DNA of 64,000 nt from CAWJAP01 sp963834365 (GTDB lineage Bacteria; Acidobacteriota; Vicinamibacteria; Vicinamibacterales; Vicinamibacteraceae). The position numbers were made by a program, and so were the translations under genes. Below are positions 8,619-18,120 of the stretch, piece after piece. Location: positions 1 to 64,000 of the forward strand of contig CAWIBS010000024.1 in assembly GCA_963834365.1 (NCBI GenBank), given 5' to 3'. Within the stretch, counting starts at the first letter, position 1, and every line of letters starts with the position of its first letter. A model generated the notes under the pieces. That model was given only the letters and a program-made list of their open reading frames with translations, did no database searches and had not been told where the DNA came from.

Positions 8619-8804
8619 ATGGAGTTTGTGGAAGACGCTGATGACAGGCCGGAGCCGATCTCGATCGCGCACTGTCGGGAGTTGCTCGGCGAGGAAGCAG
8701 AATCGATGACCGATCAGGACGTCGCGTTGATCCGCCGGCACGCCGAGACGATGGCGTGCATCGTGGTCGAGATGTACCAGGAGCGGTGCCGCGTTTCTGA
8801 GTAG
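8619..8804 (+). CDS. small conserved protein upstream of recombinase
   Basis: A 61-residue acidic protein from ATG 8619. The pattern PISIAHCRELLGEEAESMTD followed by DVALIRRHAETMACIVVEMY resembles short proteins often encoded directly before serine recombinases on mobile elements. It has no signal peptide, membrane helix or known domain; it is predicted largely helical. It ends 5 bases before the recombinase GTG at 8810, so the two are probably co-transcribed. An accessory role in excision or integration is an inference from position alone. Upstream in-frame codons back to 8508 look non-coding, so ATG 8619 is preferred. Confidence 0.6.
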   Translation: MEFVEDADDRPEPISIAHCRELLGEEAESMTDQDVALIRRHAETMACIVVEMYQERCRVSE

Positions 8805-8809
8805 AAACA

Positions 8810-9988
8810 GTGCCTCGCAAACGCACCTTGCCCGAGCCGGCGAATGGATCTACGCTGCCAACCATGGTCGGCGCGGTGATCTACGTTCGCGTCAGCACGA
8901 AGGAGCAGACCGAGAACCTCAGCCTGCCGACCCAGCTTCGCGCCTGCGAGGAGTACTGCCGCCGCCAGGGCTACGAAGTCCTCGAACGGTTCCACGAGGA
9001 AGGCGAGAGCGCCAAGTCCACGGATCGCAGCCAGCTTCAGAGCCTGCTTACGTACTGCCGGTTGAATAAGGGCCGCGTGCATTTCGTGGTCGTGTTCAAT
9101 CTGACGCGCTTCGCGCGCGACAAGTACGACCACTTCGCACTCCGCTCTCACCTGCAGTCGCTGGGCATCTCGCTGCGGTCGGCAACGGAGCCGATCGACG
9201 ATACGTCCACCGGCAAGCTGATGGAGGGCGTGCTTGCCGCGTTCGCGCAGTTCGACAACGACTGTCGGTCAGACCGGACGCGGGCCGGCATGAGGGCGGT
9301 ATTGGAGCTCGGCCGCTGGGTGTTTCTGGCGCCGGTCGGCTACTTGAACGCGCCGCGCGCGATGGGCAAGAGCCTGATGCCCGATCCTGAGCGGGCACCG
9401 CTCGTGCGGCGAGCATTCGAGGAGTACGCGAGCGGGCGCTTCACCAAGCAACAGCTCCTCAAGCACTCAAGAGGCTGGGGCTTGACCAACCGGCGCGGCC
9501 GTCCGCTCACATCGCAAGCGATCGGCGTGCTGCTGCGGAACCAGCTCTATGCCGGCATCGTCGACGTCACCGAGTACGGCGTTCGCGGAAAACGCGGCGA
9601 CTTCGAGCCGCTGATCTCCGAGGACCTGTTCTACCGTGTGCAAGCGGTCTTGTCCGGGCGATTTCCGAGCACCACACCACAGCAGCGGGCGCACCCGGAC
9701 TTCCCGTTGCGCGCCTTCGTGCGCTGCGAGTCCTGTGGTCGAGGCCTCACCGGCAGCTGGTCGAAGGGCCGAAGCGAGTACTACGCGTACTACCACTGCC
9801 GCCCTGGCTGCCGCGCGGTCAACGTGACCAAGGCCAAACTCGAAGGACTGTTCGCAGACGAACTCGCCCTGCTGCAGCCGACGCCGGGCTACATGCGGCT
9901 ACTCAAGGAATCCGTTGTGCAGATCTGGAAGGCGCGGAAAGTGGCCGTGCGCGAAGAAATCGCAACCGCTGAGCGTGCTGCAAAGTAG
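8810..9988 (+). CDS. serine site-specific recombinase, cut by amber codon
   Basis: The N-terminal resolvase domain has the catalytic serine in IYVRVSTKEQ, plus FNLTRFARDKYD and GKLMEGVLAAFAQFD. A Recombinase domain follows (RRAFEEYASGRFTKQQL, LRNQLYAGIV), then a zinc ribbon with CESCGRG and YYHCRPGC. The frame stops at TAG 9986-9988 within the coiled coil, right after ERAAK. The same frame then continues with typical recombinase sequence to ~10342, so the intact enzyme would have ~510 residues. GTG 8810 gives a basic leader; ATG 8864 (MVGAVIYVRVS) is an alternative. As read, the protein lacks the end of its coiled coil and is probably impaired unless the amber is suppressed. Confidence 0.85.
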   Translation: MPRKRTLPEPANGSTLPTMVGAVIYVRVSTKEQTENLSLPTQLRACEEYCRRQGYEVLERFHEEGESAKSTDRSQLQSLLTYCRLNKGRVHFVVVFNLTRFARDKYDHFALRSHLQSLGISLRSATEPIDDTSTGKLMEGVLAAFAQFDNDCRSDRTRAGMRAVLELGRWVFLAPVGYLNAPRAMGKSLMPDPERAPLVRRAFEEYASGRFTKQQLLKHSRGWGLTNRRGRPLTSQAIGVLLRNQLYAGIVDVTEYGVRGKRGDFEPLISEDLFYRVQAVLSGRFPSTTPQQRAHPDFPLRAFVRCESCGRGLTGSWSKGRSEYYAYYHCRPGCRAVNVTKAKLEGLFADELALLQPTPGYMRLLKESVVQIWKARKVAVREEIATAERAAK

Positions 9989-10342
9989 ATTCAGGACAAG
10001 CTGGACCGTCTCGACGAAGCATTCCTCTTCGAGCGCTCGATCGACATCGAGACGTACGACCGCCACGCCGAGAAACTTCGCGAGGAGCTTACGCTCGCGC
10101 GGATCGACCGTCACTCAGGCCAGCTCGATGAACTCGACGTGGAGGGCATCCTCGCGTTCGCAGAACGCGTTTTGCCGCGCGCCGCTGACGTCTGGGTGCA
10201 GGCATCGCTCGAACAACGCCAGCGGTTCCAACAACTGTTCTTTCCCGACGGAATCGCATTCGACGGAAAAGGCTTTGTTGGAACCCGCGTAACTGCTCCG
10301 GCCTTCCGCTACTTGCGGGGGAATCCAGACCGGAAACGAAAG
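9989..10342 (+). pseudogene. C-terminal continuation of serine recombinase after amber stop
   Basis: Directly after the TAG at 9986 the same frame reads IQDKLDRLDEAFLFERSI, YDRHAEKLREELTLARI and QRQRFQQLFFPDGIAFDG. This is the coiled-coil and C-terminal tail expected for this recombinase type. No frameshift is needed, only read-through of one codon. The frame then runs without a stop into the tRNA-end remnant at 10345. A single substitution (for example CAG to TAG) explains the break. Confidence 0.75.
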
Positions 10343-10344
10343 GA

Positions 10345-10375
10345 TGGTGGACCAGACGGGAATCGAACCGGTCCC
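10345..10375 (-). other. tRNA 3'-end remnant, probable attachment site
   Basis: Read on the minus strand, this gives a T-arm-like GGTTCGATTCCC, then CTGGTCC, discriminator A and an encoded CCA, which is the end of a tRNA gene. No matching GGACCAG 5' acceptor strand, D-arm or anticodon arm lies within the next 90 bases, so it is not a complete tRNA. It abuts the end of the recombinase frame, as expected for an att site formed in a tRNA 3' end. A 15-base match (GATGGTGGACCAGAC) recurs at 2188-2202. Confidence 0.55.
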
Positions 10376-10442
10376 ACTGAGGGCGAGTCCGACGACGGAT
10401 CTACTCGCCAAGGGTTTACTGACCCGTTACCCTCTACAAGAA

Positions 10443-10546
10443 CTGACTGCCGGGCATCGGTCTGCTGTGCGGTGGGCGCAGTGGTGGGCGCACCTCGCGT
10501 TTACCCGCATCAACATTGCGCCAACCGACCCGCGAAATCAGATCGA
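10443..10546 (+). repeat. recombinase-flank repeat, copy A
   Basis: This segment shares two exact blocks, in the same order, with 38051-38146: GCTGTGCGGTGGGCGCAG (10464-10481) and CCCGCATCAACATTG (10504-10518). The spacing differs by 12 bases and there is further partial identity. It lies directly beyond the tRNA-end remnant, on the far side from the recombinase. It may be part of the element's outer flank or of a preferred target. Confidence 0.55.
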
Positions 10547-10611
10547 CGAGATGCTTGAAATCCGCAGCGGTCCCTCAGCGCGGCAGATCCCCGCGACTGC
10601 AGGACGGGGCT

Positions 10612-11424
10612 TCACTTGACATTGACGGTGTCGCCATCGATGTCGAGCCGGGTCTCCGCGGACACCTCGATCACTTCGAGATCGCTGCCCAGCAACGCCT
10701 CAGCACACGTCCGGGTGCACGCCACGAGCGTGGAGTCGAAGTCGATTTCCGTCGCCACGAACCACGCGCGGTCTTCTGGCCACCACATATTCGGCGTCTG
10801 AAGGTGGCCCGGCATATGCTCGAATCGCGGAACGACGTCGATCGACCCCCGGTACAGGAAGTACTCCCGAGCCTGGAGAGACACGGTCGGTGCATCGGCG
10901 AGACCGCTCGGCGGGTCGAGCATATAGCTGCTCACGGCTCGGCGCCGCTGAAGCCGGACTCCAACCCCGCGCTCTCGCGCGACGGTCACCAACACGCTGC
11001 CGGTCAGCTGGCCGAATCCGTTCCAGATCGCCAACCAGCAGTCATTCGGCGTCGTGGTGCAGGCGCGGAGCATCGACACCAGAGTGGTCGCTTCCTGCTG
11101 GTCGAGGCTCCCTATTGCGGCGGGAGCCGGCCAGCCGAAACGATCGAACTGCACTGCCGGATGCATCTTGCGACCCGAACGTTGCGCCAGTTCGGACCAT
11201 CGCCGACGGATCGACTCGCTCTCTGTGCGCTCCTCGGCGTGATGGAGGACCCGGACGTAGGCGTCGTAGCCGGTCGGCACAAGCGCGCAGACGCGCGTGC
11301 CAACGTCAGGACCCCACGGCAGCACTCGATCGGCGATCCAGCCGGCCGCTGCCGTGTCGAGTTGCAGCTTGGTGCCCTCTGGATGAGCGGTCCTTCTATC
11401 ACCAATGTCCAAGGTGTTCCTCAC
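10612..11424 (-). CDS. hypothetical protein, WWPEDRAW/ATEIDFD family
   Basis: A 270-residue soluble protein without signal peptide or membrane segment. Recognisable conserved-looking features are VPTGYDAYVRVLHHAEE near residue 50, a Trp-rich CWLAIWNGFGQL segment near 130, and the C-terminal NMWWPEDRAWFVATEIDFDSTLVACTR written here in its parts WWPEDRAW and ATEIDFD. The pattern recalls uncharacterised proteins in actinobacteria and acidobacteria, but no function is known to me. It lies just beyond the recombinase flank on the opposite strand, so it may be cargo of a mobile element or simply a neighbour. The start at 11424 (MRNTLDIGD) is the longest option; an inner start is possible. Confidence 0.65.
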   Translation of the reverse strand: MRNTLDIGDRRTAHPEGTKLQLDTAAAGWIADRVLPWGPDVGTRVCALVPTGYDAYVRVLHHAEERTESESIRRRWSELAQRSGRKMHPAVQFDRFGWPAPAAIGSLDQQEATTLVSMLRACTTTPNDCWLAIWNGFGQLTGSVLVTVARERGVGVRLQRRRAVSSYMLDPPSGLADAPTVSLQAREYFLYRGSIDVVPRFEHMPGHLQTPNMWWPEDRAWFVATEIDFDSTLVACTRTCAEALLGSDLEVIEVSAETRLDIDGDTVNVK

Positions 11425-11578
11425 CGACTACGAGACGCCTGAACCCCGCCAGAACTCCATCCGTCTCATTGCGATAGGGTCACCGCGGAAGCCCGGAGCA
11501 CATTCGCAAACCTGCGGCGTTGCTCATTACCCACTGACACATCCGCCTGGTAGACCGGCTCGCTCATGTGACACGCTG

Positions 11579-12937
11579 CTACTTCGTGGCGTCAAGCCCG
11601 TTGACGCGCTTTGACAACCAGTCGAGGACTATCGCTGGGTAGGCCGGGACGAATCGCTGCAACGATTTCATTTCCGCGTTGTTGCCGACCTTCGCTTCCA
11701 GAAAGGCGTGATTCGCCGTCGGCAGAATTCGCAGTGTGTAGTCGCGGTGGCCGCCGGCTTTGAGGGCCGCTTCCCAGGCGGCGCGGTTCTTCTCAGCCAG
11801 GATGTTGTTGTCCAACTCACCAAACAACGCAAGTACAGGCAGCTTGATCTGACGGATGGCCGCGGCCGGGTCGTACAGGATCAACGGCCGGATGAGCTGC
11901 AAGTAGGGATGATCCTGGGTTGCGGGAAACGCCTCGGGCGGATTTCCTCCCATCCGGGCTGCAATCCTCTCGCGCGCCGCCAGATACCTGTCCCAGCCGT
12001 CACCCGTTCGCAACCAGGCATACTGCAGTGTCATCAGTTCGACCACCTGGTCAATCATCTGCGGACGCATACCGTTGGCCGCCATCTCGTTTCGAGCTTG
12101 ATCGATCGTGGTCTCGGCACCAGAGATGCCGGCCCCGGAGATGCTGATCAGAAAAGCGAGATCCTGCGCGCGGGTTGCGGCCAGTGGCATCACCCACCCG
12201 GCCTGGCTCCATCCCAGCATGCCAATCTGGCCTTGCCGGATGTCGGGGCGGGTCTTCAAGTAACCAAACGCCGCCACGACATCTCCGGCGAGATCGTCGA
12301 ATGACGCCTTGTTCCAGTCGCCTGTGGAGGCGCCAACACCTCGCTTGTCGTACCCCAGAACAGCCATCCCGTGGCGGATCAGAAACCGGGCGTAGGGGAG
12401 CAGGTACTCACGATCTTCGGCGCCCGACGCGTGCACGAGAATCACTGCGGGATACGGTCCTCGAGCGGCGGGAGTGATCAGGGTGCCAGCGAGCTGAACG
12501 TCGCCGTTAGAGAAGCGAACCACCTCCCGCCGTTCGATGTCCACCCGCCGCGCGGTCCGCGCAGGCGAGCCTTCGCGCGACCAGGTCAGCGAGACAATCT
12601 TGCCTCGAGCATCGCGTTGAACCTCAATCCGCGACTCGACCGCCGTCGGAACCGCTGCTCCGGGGCCTGCGAAGAAACGGTCTCGTTCGGTGGGATACAG
12701 CGTCCGCAGTTCGCCGTTTTCGTCGAACGCGACAAGCTGAGTGGTTCCGGCGAGCTCGGACCACGTCTGGAGATACAGAAAGGCATGTCGATCCCACTGA
12801 TAGGTGCCCGCGTACTCACGGAGACTCGCCTCGTCGACGGTGCGAATAGCTGGGCTCTGGAACGAACGCGCGATCAGCGTCCCCAAGAGAGCCGATAGAA
12901 CGATGAGGCCGACCGCGATCCGATTCCGCATCACCAT
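11579..12937 (-). CDS. secreted alpha/beta hydrolase
   Basis: A 452-residue protein with an N-terminal hydrophobic signal (RIAVGLIVLSALLGTLIA) and an N-terminal domain of ~130 residues beginning REYAGTYQWDRHAF. An alpha/beta-hydrolase fold follows: VILVHASGAEDRE (oxyanion region), YDKRGVGASTGDW, nucleophile elbow GMLGWSQAGW with the serine, acid in LALFGELDNNI, and histidine in PTANHAFLE. This resembles the acyl-peptidase/esterase-like enzymes common in acidobacteria. It is probably exported; the substrate is unknown. The start may be ATG 12937 or two codons later. It is convergent with the small hypothetical genes on its left and divergent from the cupin gene at 13120. Confidence 0.8.
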   Translation of the reverse strand: MVMRNRIAVGLIVLSALLGTLIARSFQSPAIRTVDEASLREYAGTYQWDRHAFLYLQTWSELAGTTQLVAFDENGELRTLYPTERDRFFAGPGAAVPTAVESRIEVQRDARGKIVSLTWSREGSPARTARRVDIERREVVRFSNGDVQLAGTLITPAARGPYPAVILVHASGAEDREYLLPYARFLIRHGMAVLGYDKRGVGASTGDWNKASFDDLAGDVVAAFGYLKTRPDIRQGQIGMLGWSQAGWVMPLAATRAQDLAFLISISGAGISGAETTIDQARNEMAANGMRPQMIDQVVELMTLQYAWLRTGDGWDRYLAARERIAARMGGNPPEAFPATQDHPYLQLIRPLILYDPAAAIRQIKLPVLALFGELDNNILAEKNRAAWEAALKAGGHRDYTLRILPTANHAFLEAKVGNNAEMKSLQRFVPAYPAIVLDWLSKRVNGLDATK

Positions 12938-13119
12938 GCCTCGTGACGCCGCACGCCAGCGTGTTGGACCTTGAATACAGCTTCTGCGTCCCCCCGCAAA
13001 AACGCAACTACCCCCGATGTTGTGGGTTTGAGCGCAAGCCCGTCGCTGAGCAATCGGCGCTTGACTCGTGCGATTCTTCTTTGCGAGAGTGGCGTGCCAA
13101 TTACGAAAGGGAATGAACC

Positions 13120-13485
13120 ATGTCTGAAGCGATTGAGACGCGTCGGTTCGAAAATCCGGATCAAGTGCTCGACATGAAGGCGCGAGGCCGCATCTCGATC
13201 ATCAAGATGGCCGATGGAACGACTGGGATGCACGCGATCTTCGAGCCAGGCTGGGTGTGGGAGGTGGACGAGAAGCCGCTTCTCGGAAATCCTCCGTCGT
13301 GTCCGATGCGTCACACCGGCTACTGCATCGCGGGCAGGCTCGTCGTTCGCATGGTCGAGACCAATGTCAAGACGAACATCTGCCCGGGCGACTTCTTCGA
13401 GATTCCAGCCGGTCACGACGCCTTCGTCGAGGGAACCGAGCGCGTCGAGCTCGTGCTGTTCGCGCCGCCCGAGCACGCGCACTGA
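13120..13485 (+). CDS. cupin-domain protein
   Basis: A 121-residue single-domain protein. The first cupin motif region reads HAIFEPGWVWEVDEKP then MRHTGYCIAGRLVVRM. The second reads ICPGDFFEIPAGHDAFVEG. The usual first-motif histidine pair is replaced by a PMRHTGY arrangement, so metal binding may be reduced. ATG 13120 follows AAAGGGA at 13107-13113, a good ribosome-binding site. Small cupins of this type are often annotated as hypothetical or as sugar/phenolic-binding proteins. No substrate can be inferred. It converges with the ligase gene at 13516 after only 30 bases. Confidence 0.8.
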   Translation: MSEAIETRRFENPDQVLDMKARGRISIIKMADGTTGMHAIFEPGWVWEVDEKPLLGNPPSCPMRHTGYCIAGRLVVRMVETNVKTNICPGDFFEIPAGHDAFVEGTERVELVLFAPPEHAH

Positions 13486-13515
13486 GCATCAGACCCGCAG
13501 TGGGGCAGTAGCTCC

Positions 13516-14895
13516 CTACTTCGCCTCGAGCGGGATGAAACGCCGCGTCTTCCCGCTTTGCGGATGCCGGGGTATCGACTCTGCCTCCCGTACCGTGGCC
13601 GTCGGATTCACCAGGCCGGCCTTGCAAAGTCCGTCCTCGATCGCGGCGGCCAGTTCGAAGATGTCGACCGGGCCGTCGGTCACGACAGCCGCGTCAACGC
13701 CGCGATCGGTCTGACGTACCTGGTACTCGACCACGTGTGGCGCCCGCACCATTACGGTCGATATCACCACCGGATGGATCTCGACGCGGCCGTACCGGAA
13801 CACGTCATCCGCGCGCCCCTGAACCTCCGCTCGCAGGTAGCCGCTCCCGGGAAGCGTGGGGTAACGAACCAAGCGATCGGTGAGCTCATACCGGATGAGC
13901 GGCTGCGTCAGGTTGTAGAGAGTGGTCACGAGAACTCTGGTCGAAGGCGCGGCACACGCGACGGGCCGGTTCTCCGCGTCCACGAGCTCGACCAGGCACA
14001 TGTCGGTGGCGAAGGTGAGCACGGATCCTCCCGGGTCGCTGTGGCCGACCAGCCCCTCTGTCGACGCGAATTGATTGATGACGGGCACGCCAAACGCAGC
14101 GGTGATGACCGCCCGATCGTCGTCGCTCAGCTGTTCGCTCGTCGCCGTCACCGACCGCGGGGCGATCGTGAGGCGGCCGGCAATCCGCTCGCGCGCAAGC
14201 TGTGCCAGCTTCGTCGGGTATCCCATGAGCGCGAGTGGCTGGAGTGCGTTGAGGCGATCGACCGCTTCAGGGATCGCCAGCGCGGCGGGGACGGAGCCAA
14301 AGCGCACGGGTCCGGACAGGGTGGCCACTCCGAAGCCGCTGGAGTGTACTGGCGACGTCGCCATGACGGCGCCGATCACGATTCCGTCACTCGCCGATCC
14401 CGCCGGGGTCGGCCTGGCCATCGCCGGACGCATGATCGACGCGGCGAAGTCGGCGAACTCGCCGAGCCGCTGGACGAACACACCGCGCAGGCCGGAGCTT
14501 CCGCCCGACGCGAGGCACACGTATTCATCGAGCAGCAGCGTCGGTTCGCTGGATGTTTCTGCCAGGTGGCGGTCGACGCGTTCGAGACGCAACCGGCGAT
14601 CGGTGACCACCTCGTCGAACGCGGCCATCATCTCGGGTTTGGTCATCGTCGGAAGCGTGCCGAGATCGGAGAGCTCGAAGTGGTCGGGCTCGACGATGGG
14701 GCCCAGGCGCCGCGCATGGAACGGTGAATGTTCGATCGCGTGGCGCAGGAGCGCGCGCAACCGGTCGCGCTGATGGGTCGCAAGCCGATCGGCAGGCCAG
14801 TGAAGCCGCTCGAGGTGTGCGGGCATGCGCGCGGCGATCTCGGCGCCGACCCGAGCGCGCAGCGCCTCGAGGTTCGTGCTGGTCGTCATCGTCAT
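13516..14895 (-). CDS. phenylacetate-CoA-ligase-like adenylate-forming enzyme
   Basis: A 459-residue member of the PaaK/coenzyme F390 synthetase-like branch of adenylate-forming enzymes. The N-terminal helical part contains LRALLRHAIEHSPFHARRL and LPTMTKPEMMAAFDEVV. The nucleotide-binding loop appears as CLASGGSSGLRGVFV. The core has VINQFASTEGLVG (acyl/adenine pocket), LYNLTQPLIRYELTDR with the ribose-binding Asp, and a C-terminal domain ending HPQSGKTRRFIPLEAK that carries the catalytic lysine. It should activate a carboxylic acid as an acyl-adenylate and perhaps form a CoA thioester. It starts 15 bases before the end of the TonB receptor gene region (14910) on the same strand and may be co-transcribed with it. 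Confidence 0.8.
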   Translation of the reverse strand: MTMTTSTNLEALRARVGAEIAARMPAHLERLHWPADRLATHQRDRLRALLRHAIEHSPFHARRLGPIVEPDHFELSDLGTLPTMTKPEMMAAFDEVVTDRRLRLERVDRHLAETSSEPTLLLDEYVCLASGGSSGLRGVFVQRLGEFADFAASIMRPAMARPTPAGSASDGIVIGAVMATSPVHSSGFGVATLSGPVRFGSVPAALAIPEAVDRLNALQPLALMGYPTKLAQLARERIAGRLTIAPRSVTATSEQLSDDDRAVITAAFGVPVINQFASTEGLVGHSDPGGSVLTFATDMCLVELVDAENRPVACAAPSTRVLVTTLYNLTQPLIRYELTDRLVRYPTLPGSGYLRAEVQGRADDVFRYGRVEIHPVVISTVMVRAPHVVEYQVRQTDRGVDAAVVTDGPVDIFELAAAIEDGLCKAGLVNPTATVREAESIPRHPQSGKTRRFIPLEAK

Positions 14896-14909
14896 GGCGA
14901 GCTCCGGAA

Positions 14910-17900
14910 TCAGAAGGTGAATCGCAGCGCGAGTTGAATCTGGCGGGGCGGCAGCGCCTGTTCGAACAGTCCATACGTGACGCGCCCCTGCTCGTCGCGC
15001 TGCGGCTCGTTCGGGTACGCCCTCGTTCCGAAAATGCTGTTCACCTCGCTGAAGTTGGAGCGATTGAACAGGTTGAAGGCCTCGGCGATGACCTCCAGGC
15101 GCGTGCGGCCGCGGATGGTGAACCGCCTGCTGATGCGGACGTCAACGGTCGCCTGCGCGGGCATCGTTTCGCTGTTGCGGCCGACGCTGCTCTCGCGATC
15201 CGCCGGGTTCCGCCGTGCCCGATCCGTCGGAAACGCGCCGCCGTCGCCGTCACCGTTGAGATCCGCTCCGGCGAGCGGCGTGACCGGCCGGCCGGAGGTG
15301 ACGGTCACGATCGAGGCCGCGTCGATACCCAGCGGCAGCTGATACAGGCCGGACACGACGAACCGCTGGCGCTGATCGTGAGTCGCGGGTCCACGCTCGC
15401 GGAGGGGATTGAAGCCGAGCGGCAGGCCCGTGGGATTGGCCGGGTTTCTGCCGGCGCCGTTGTTCTCGGGGAGGAACGCACTCTGGAAGTCCGTTGACGT
15501 GTCCTCGGCCTTCGAAAGCGTGTAGGACGCGAAGAGCTGTTGCCGTCCGCTGAATCGGGTGTTCAGCGAGACCGTCACGCCGTCGTACCAGCTCTCGCCG
15601 ACAGAGGTGTACTGGAGGACCGACGCAGACGTGCCGGCGCGACCGTCAACGTCGTTGGGCCGGCGGCCCGGTCCAAGCGAGGGGACGATCGGGTTGTAGT
15701 CGATCGTGCCGAGCTGGTATCGGCCGCGCACGCGGATGAAGTTGGCGGCAAGCGACATGTTGCTCGCCACCGCACGGTCGATCCCGACAGCCGTGTGCAG
15801 CGCGTACGGCACCTTCAGATCGGGCGTCGTCGAGATCTCCACGCTCGGAAACGGCGTCACCGGCTCCGGGAGGCGGTGGCCGGGAGCGTTCCAGGCGGCA
15901 ATCGATGCGGGAAGCCGAAGGGCGAGCGTGCGGACACCGGAGCTGCCGTTGACGATCTGACCGGTCACCACGCTCGCCAGGATCTGATAGTCGTCATATT
16001 GTCCGTGCGCGGCGTGGATGGAGGTGCGGCCGTCGCCCGTCGGGTCGTAGGCCACGGCGATCCGGGGCGCGAAGGACCCTCCCTGCCGGATTTCGTACTG
16101 GAGTCGATCTCCCCCGACGGTTGAGACGTCGTAGAACGCATCCGCCCAGAACTGCTTCTGGTATCGAAGGCCCGGTTTGATCACCAGCCTCTTCCCAATC
16201 CTCCAGTCGTCCTGCAGAAAGACCGAGACGTCACTCTGGCCGAAGGAGTAGCGCGGATTGCCATAGCCCTGGATGTACGCCGCAGGCAGGCCTCGCTCGA
16301 GCGCCTGGACGGCGGAGATCGGCTGCGAGAGACCCAGGGCAGGATTGGCCGGCAGCGCCGCAAAGATGAAGCGGCCGCCGAAGTGCAGGGGGAGGGCGAC
16401 AACGCGATTGTCGAGATAGTTCACGTCCACGCCGGCCTTGAGCGCGTGCGCACCGGCCGCGAGCGACACGGTCTCGATCAGCTGGTATCGGTCGTTCTCG
16501 CGCAGTTGCGGTGTGAACCGCTGACGTCCGACGCTCGCCACGCCGGGCAGCTCGAGCGTCGGTCCACCGCCGTCGTCGGTCTCGCAGCGTCCATTGCACC
16601 TGGGATCGAGCGACTCGACCGCGAGGTCCTGGCGTGCGAACTGAACCCGCGCCTCGTTTACCAATCGCCCGGACACGTGCGTGTGCGAGGCGGAGATCGA
16701 CACGTCGTCGCGAAACAGCGCGGCGCCGCGGCTTCTCGCCACGAGGCCGCCGAACGGCTCGACGTTCTCGTTGACGGACGTGGCGGCGTTGGCGCGGACG
16801 ATGAGCGTGCTCGTGGGCGAGAACTGATGGTCGATCTTGCCGAGCGCGTCGGTCGTGCGGATCCCGTACGGCACGTGACCGAGCTCGACGGGGAAGCCGT
16901 TCGCGCCCAGCACCGTCGCCGCGCGCGGGTCGATGTTGACGAAGTTGTTCGCCTCGACCGTCAACCGCTCGAACGAGGCGAAGAAGAACGTTCGTGCCTT
17001 TCGTACAGGGCCGCCGAGGACGCCACCCCACTGAAACTGGCGGAACGGCGCCTTCTCGCGGTCGAGGGGGTTGCCGAAGGGATCGAAGCGCTCGAAGTGG
17101 TCCTTGGCATTCAGCGCTTCATCGCGGTAGTACGTGAACGCCGTTCCGCGTAGTTGGTTGGTCCCACTCCGCGTCACGATGTTCACCGCTCCGCCCGCCG
17201 CTTTGCCGAACTCCGCCGAGTAGGAGTTCGTGAGCACCTGGAACTCCCGGACGGCCTCCTGGCTGAATGTCGCACGCACGGCGCCGACGGTCGCGTCATT
17301 GTTGTCGAAGCCGTCCACCAGAATGCTGTTGGACCGGGCGCGCTGGCCGGTGAACGACAGACCGGTGGTCGCGGTGGCACCCTGCTGCGGCGTCCGATCG
17401 CTCGTGACGCCTGGCGTCGTCACGGTGAAGCTCAAGAAGTTGCGCCCGTTGATCGGCAGCCTCTGCACTTGCTCCTGTCCTACGACTGTGGACACCGCGG
17501 TGTGGGCGGCATCGACGACGGGCGTCTCTGCGACGACGGTGATGCCTTCCTCGACGGTCGCAACGTTCATCGTGAAATCGAGCCAGGCCGACTGGCCGAG
17601 GAGCAGCACGATTCCGTCACGTCGCAGGCTTGCGAAGCCGCGTCGATCGACGGTGATCGAGTAGGAGCCGGGGGACAGGGCCAGTACGCGCGGAACCGGC
17701 CGTGCGCGTCGGTCTCGATCGTGCGGGCGACATCCGTCTCGGTGTTGACGATGGTGGCGACGGCGCCGGCGATGACACCGCCGAACTCGTCCGTCACGAG
17801 GCCCCCGAGGTCGGCCCCGGTCACTCTGGCCTGCGCGGAGCCGGCGTCCGGCATGCCGAATACGACCAGGACGAATGCGAGTACGGCAGCGATCACGACG

Positions 17901-17941
17901 CGCGCGCTGACGATTGGTCGACGCCGTACGGTCGGGGTCAT
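14910..17941 (-). CDS. TonB-dependent receptor with carboxypeptidase-like domain (one frameshift)
   Basis: Starts at ATG 17941 with a signal peptide (VSARVVIAAVLAFVLVVFGM), then a carboxypeptidase-regulatory-like beta sandwich (LGGLVTDEFGGVIAGAVATI, ETDAHGRFR). Homology changes frame near 17685. It continues through LLLGQSAWLDFTMNV, the plug (VQRLPINGRNFLSF, SILVDGFDNNDATVG) and a large beta barrel of the acidobacterial Oar/OmpA-barrel type. The barrel ends in aromatic LALRFTF, an outer-membrane insertion signal. Total length is ~1010 residues, normal for the family. Such receptors import large or hydrophobic substrates across the outer membrane with TonB energy. Its substrate is not indicated. 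The winged-helix/ATPase regulator at 18121-20343 lies directly upstream on the same strand. Confidence 0.85.
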
Positions 17942-18120
17942 GAACGGGTCCTCCTGGCCGCGCTGCGTGTGAGGGACGAACTCCGCGCGACGACCGCCTT
18001 CAGGATGGCGGCGCACGCGTACGAAGTCCTTCGGGACTTGCTGGGATTGGCTTCGGATTTTGTGGGGACGCGGCGCGTCCTGGGAGCCCGCCCGCCGGAG
18101 GAGGAGCCTCGCTCGTCCCG

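Noticed and set aside
10345..10440. Complete tRNA gene on the minus strand
   Set aside because: Only the T-arm, acceptor 3' strand and CCA are present; no 5' acceptor strand, D-arm or anticodon arm matches.
10344..10619. Open frame beginning MVDQTGIEPV
   Set aside because: This is the known kind of spurious translation of a tRNA 3' end read in antisense; it is not a protein gene.
16383..17153. 256-residue plus-strand frame within the TonB receptor gene
   Set aside because: Antisense shadow of a strongly supported receptor gene.
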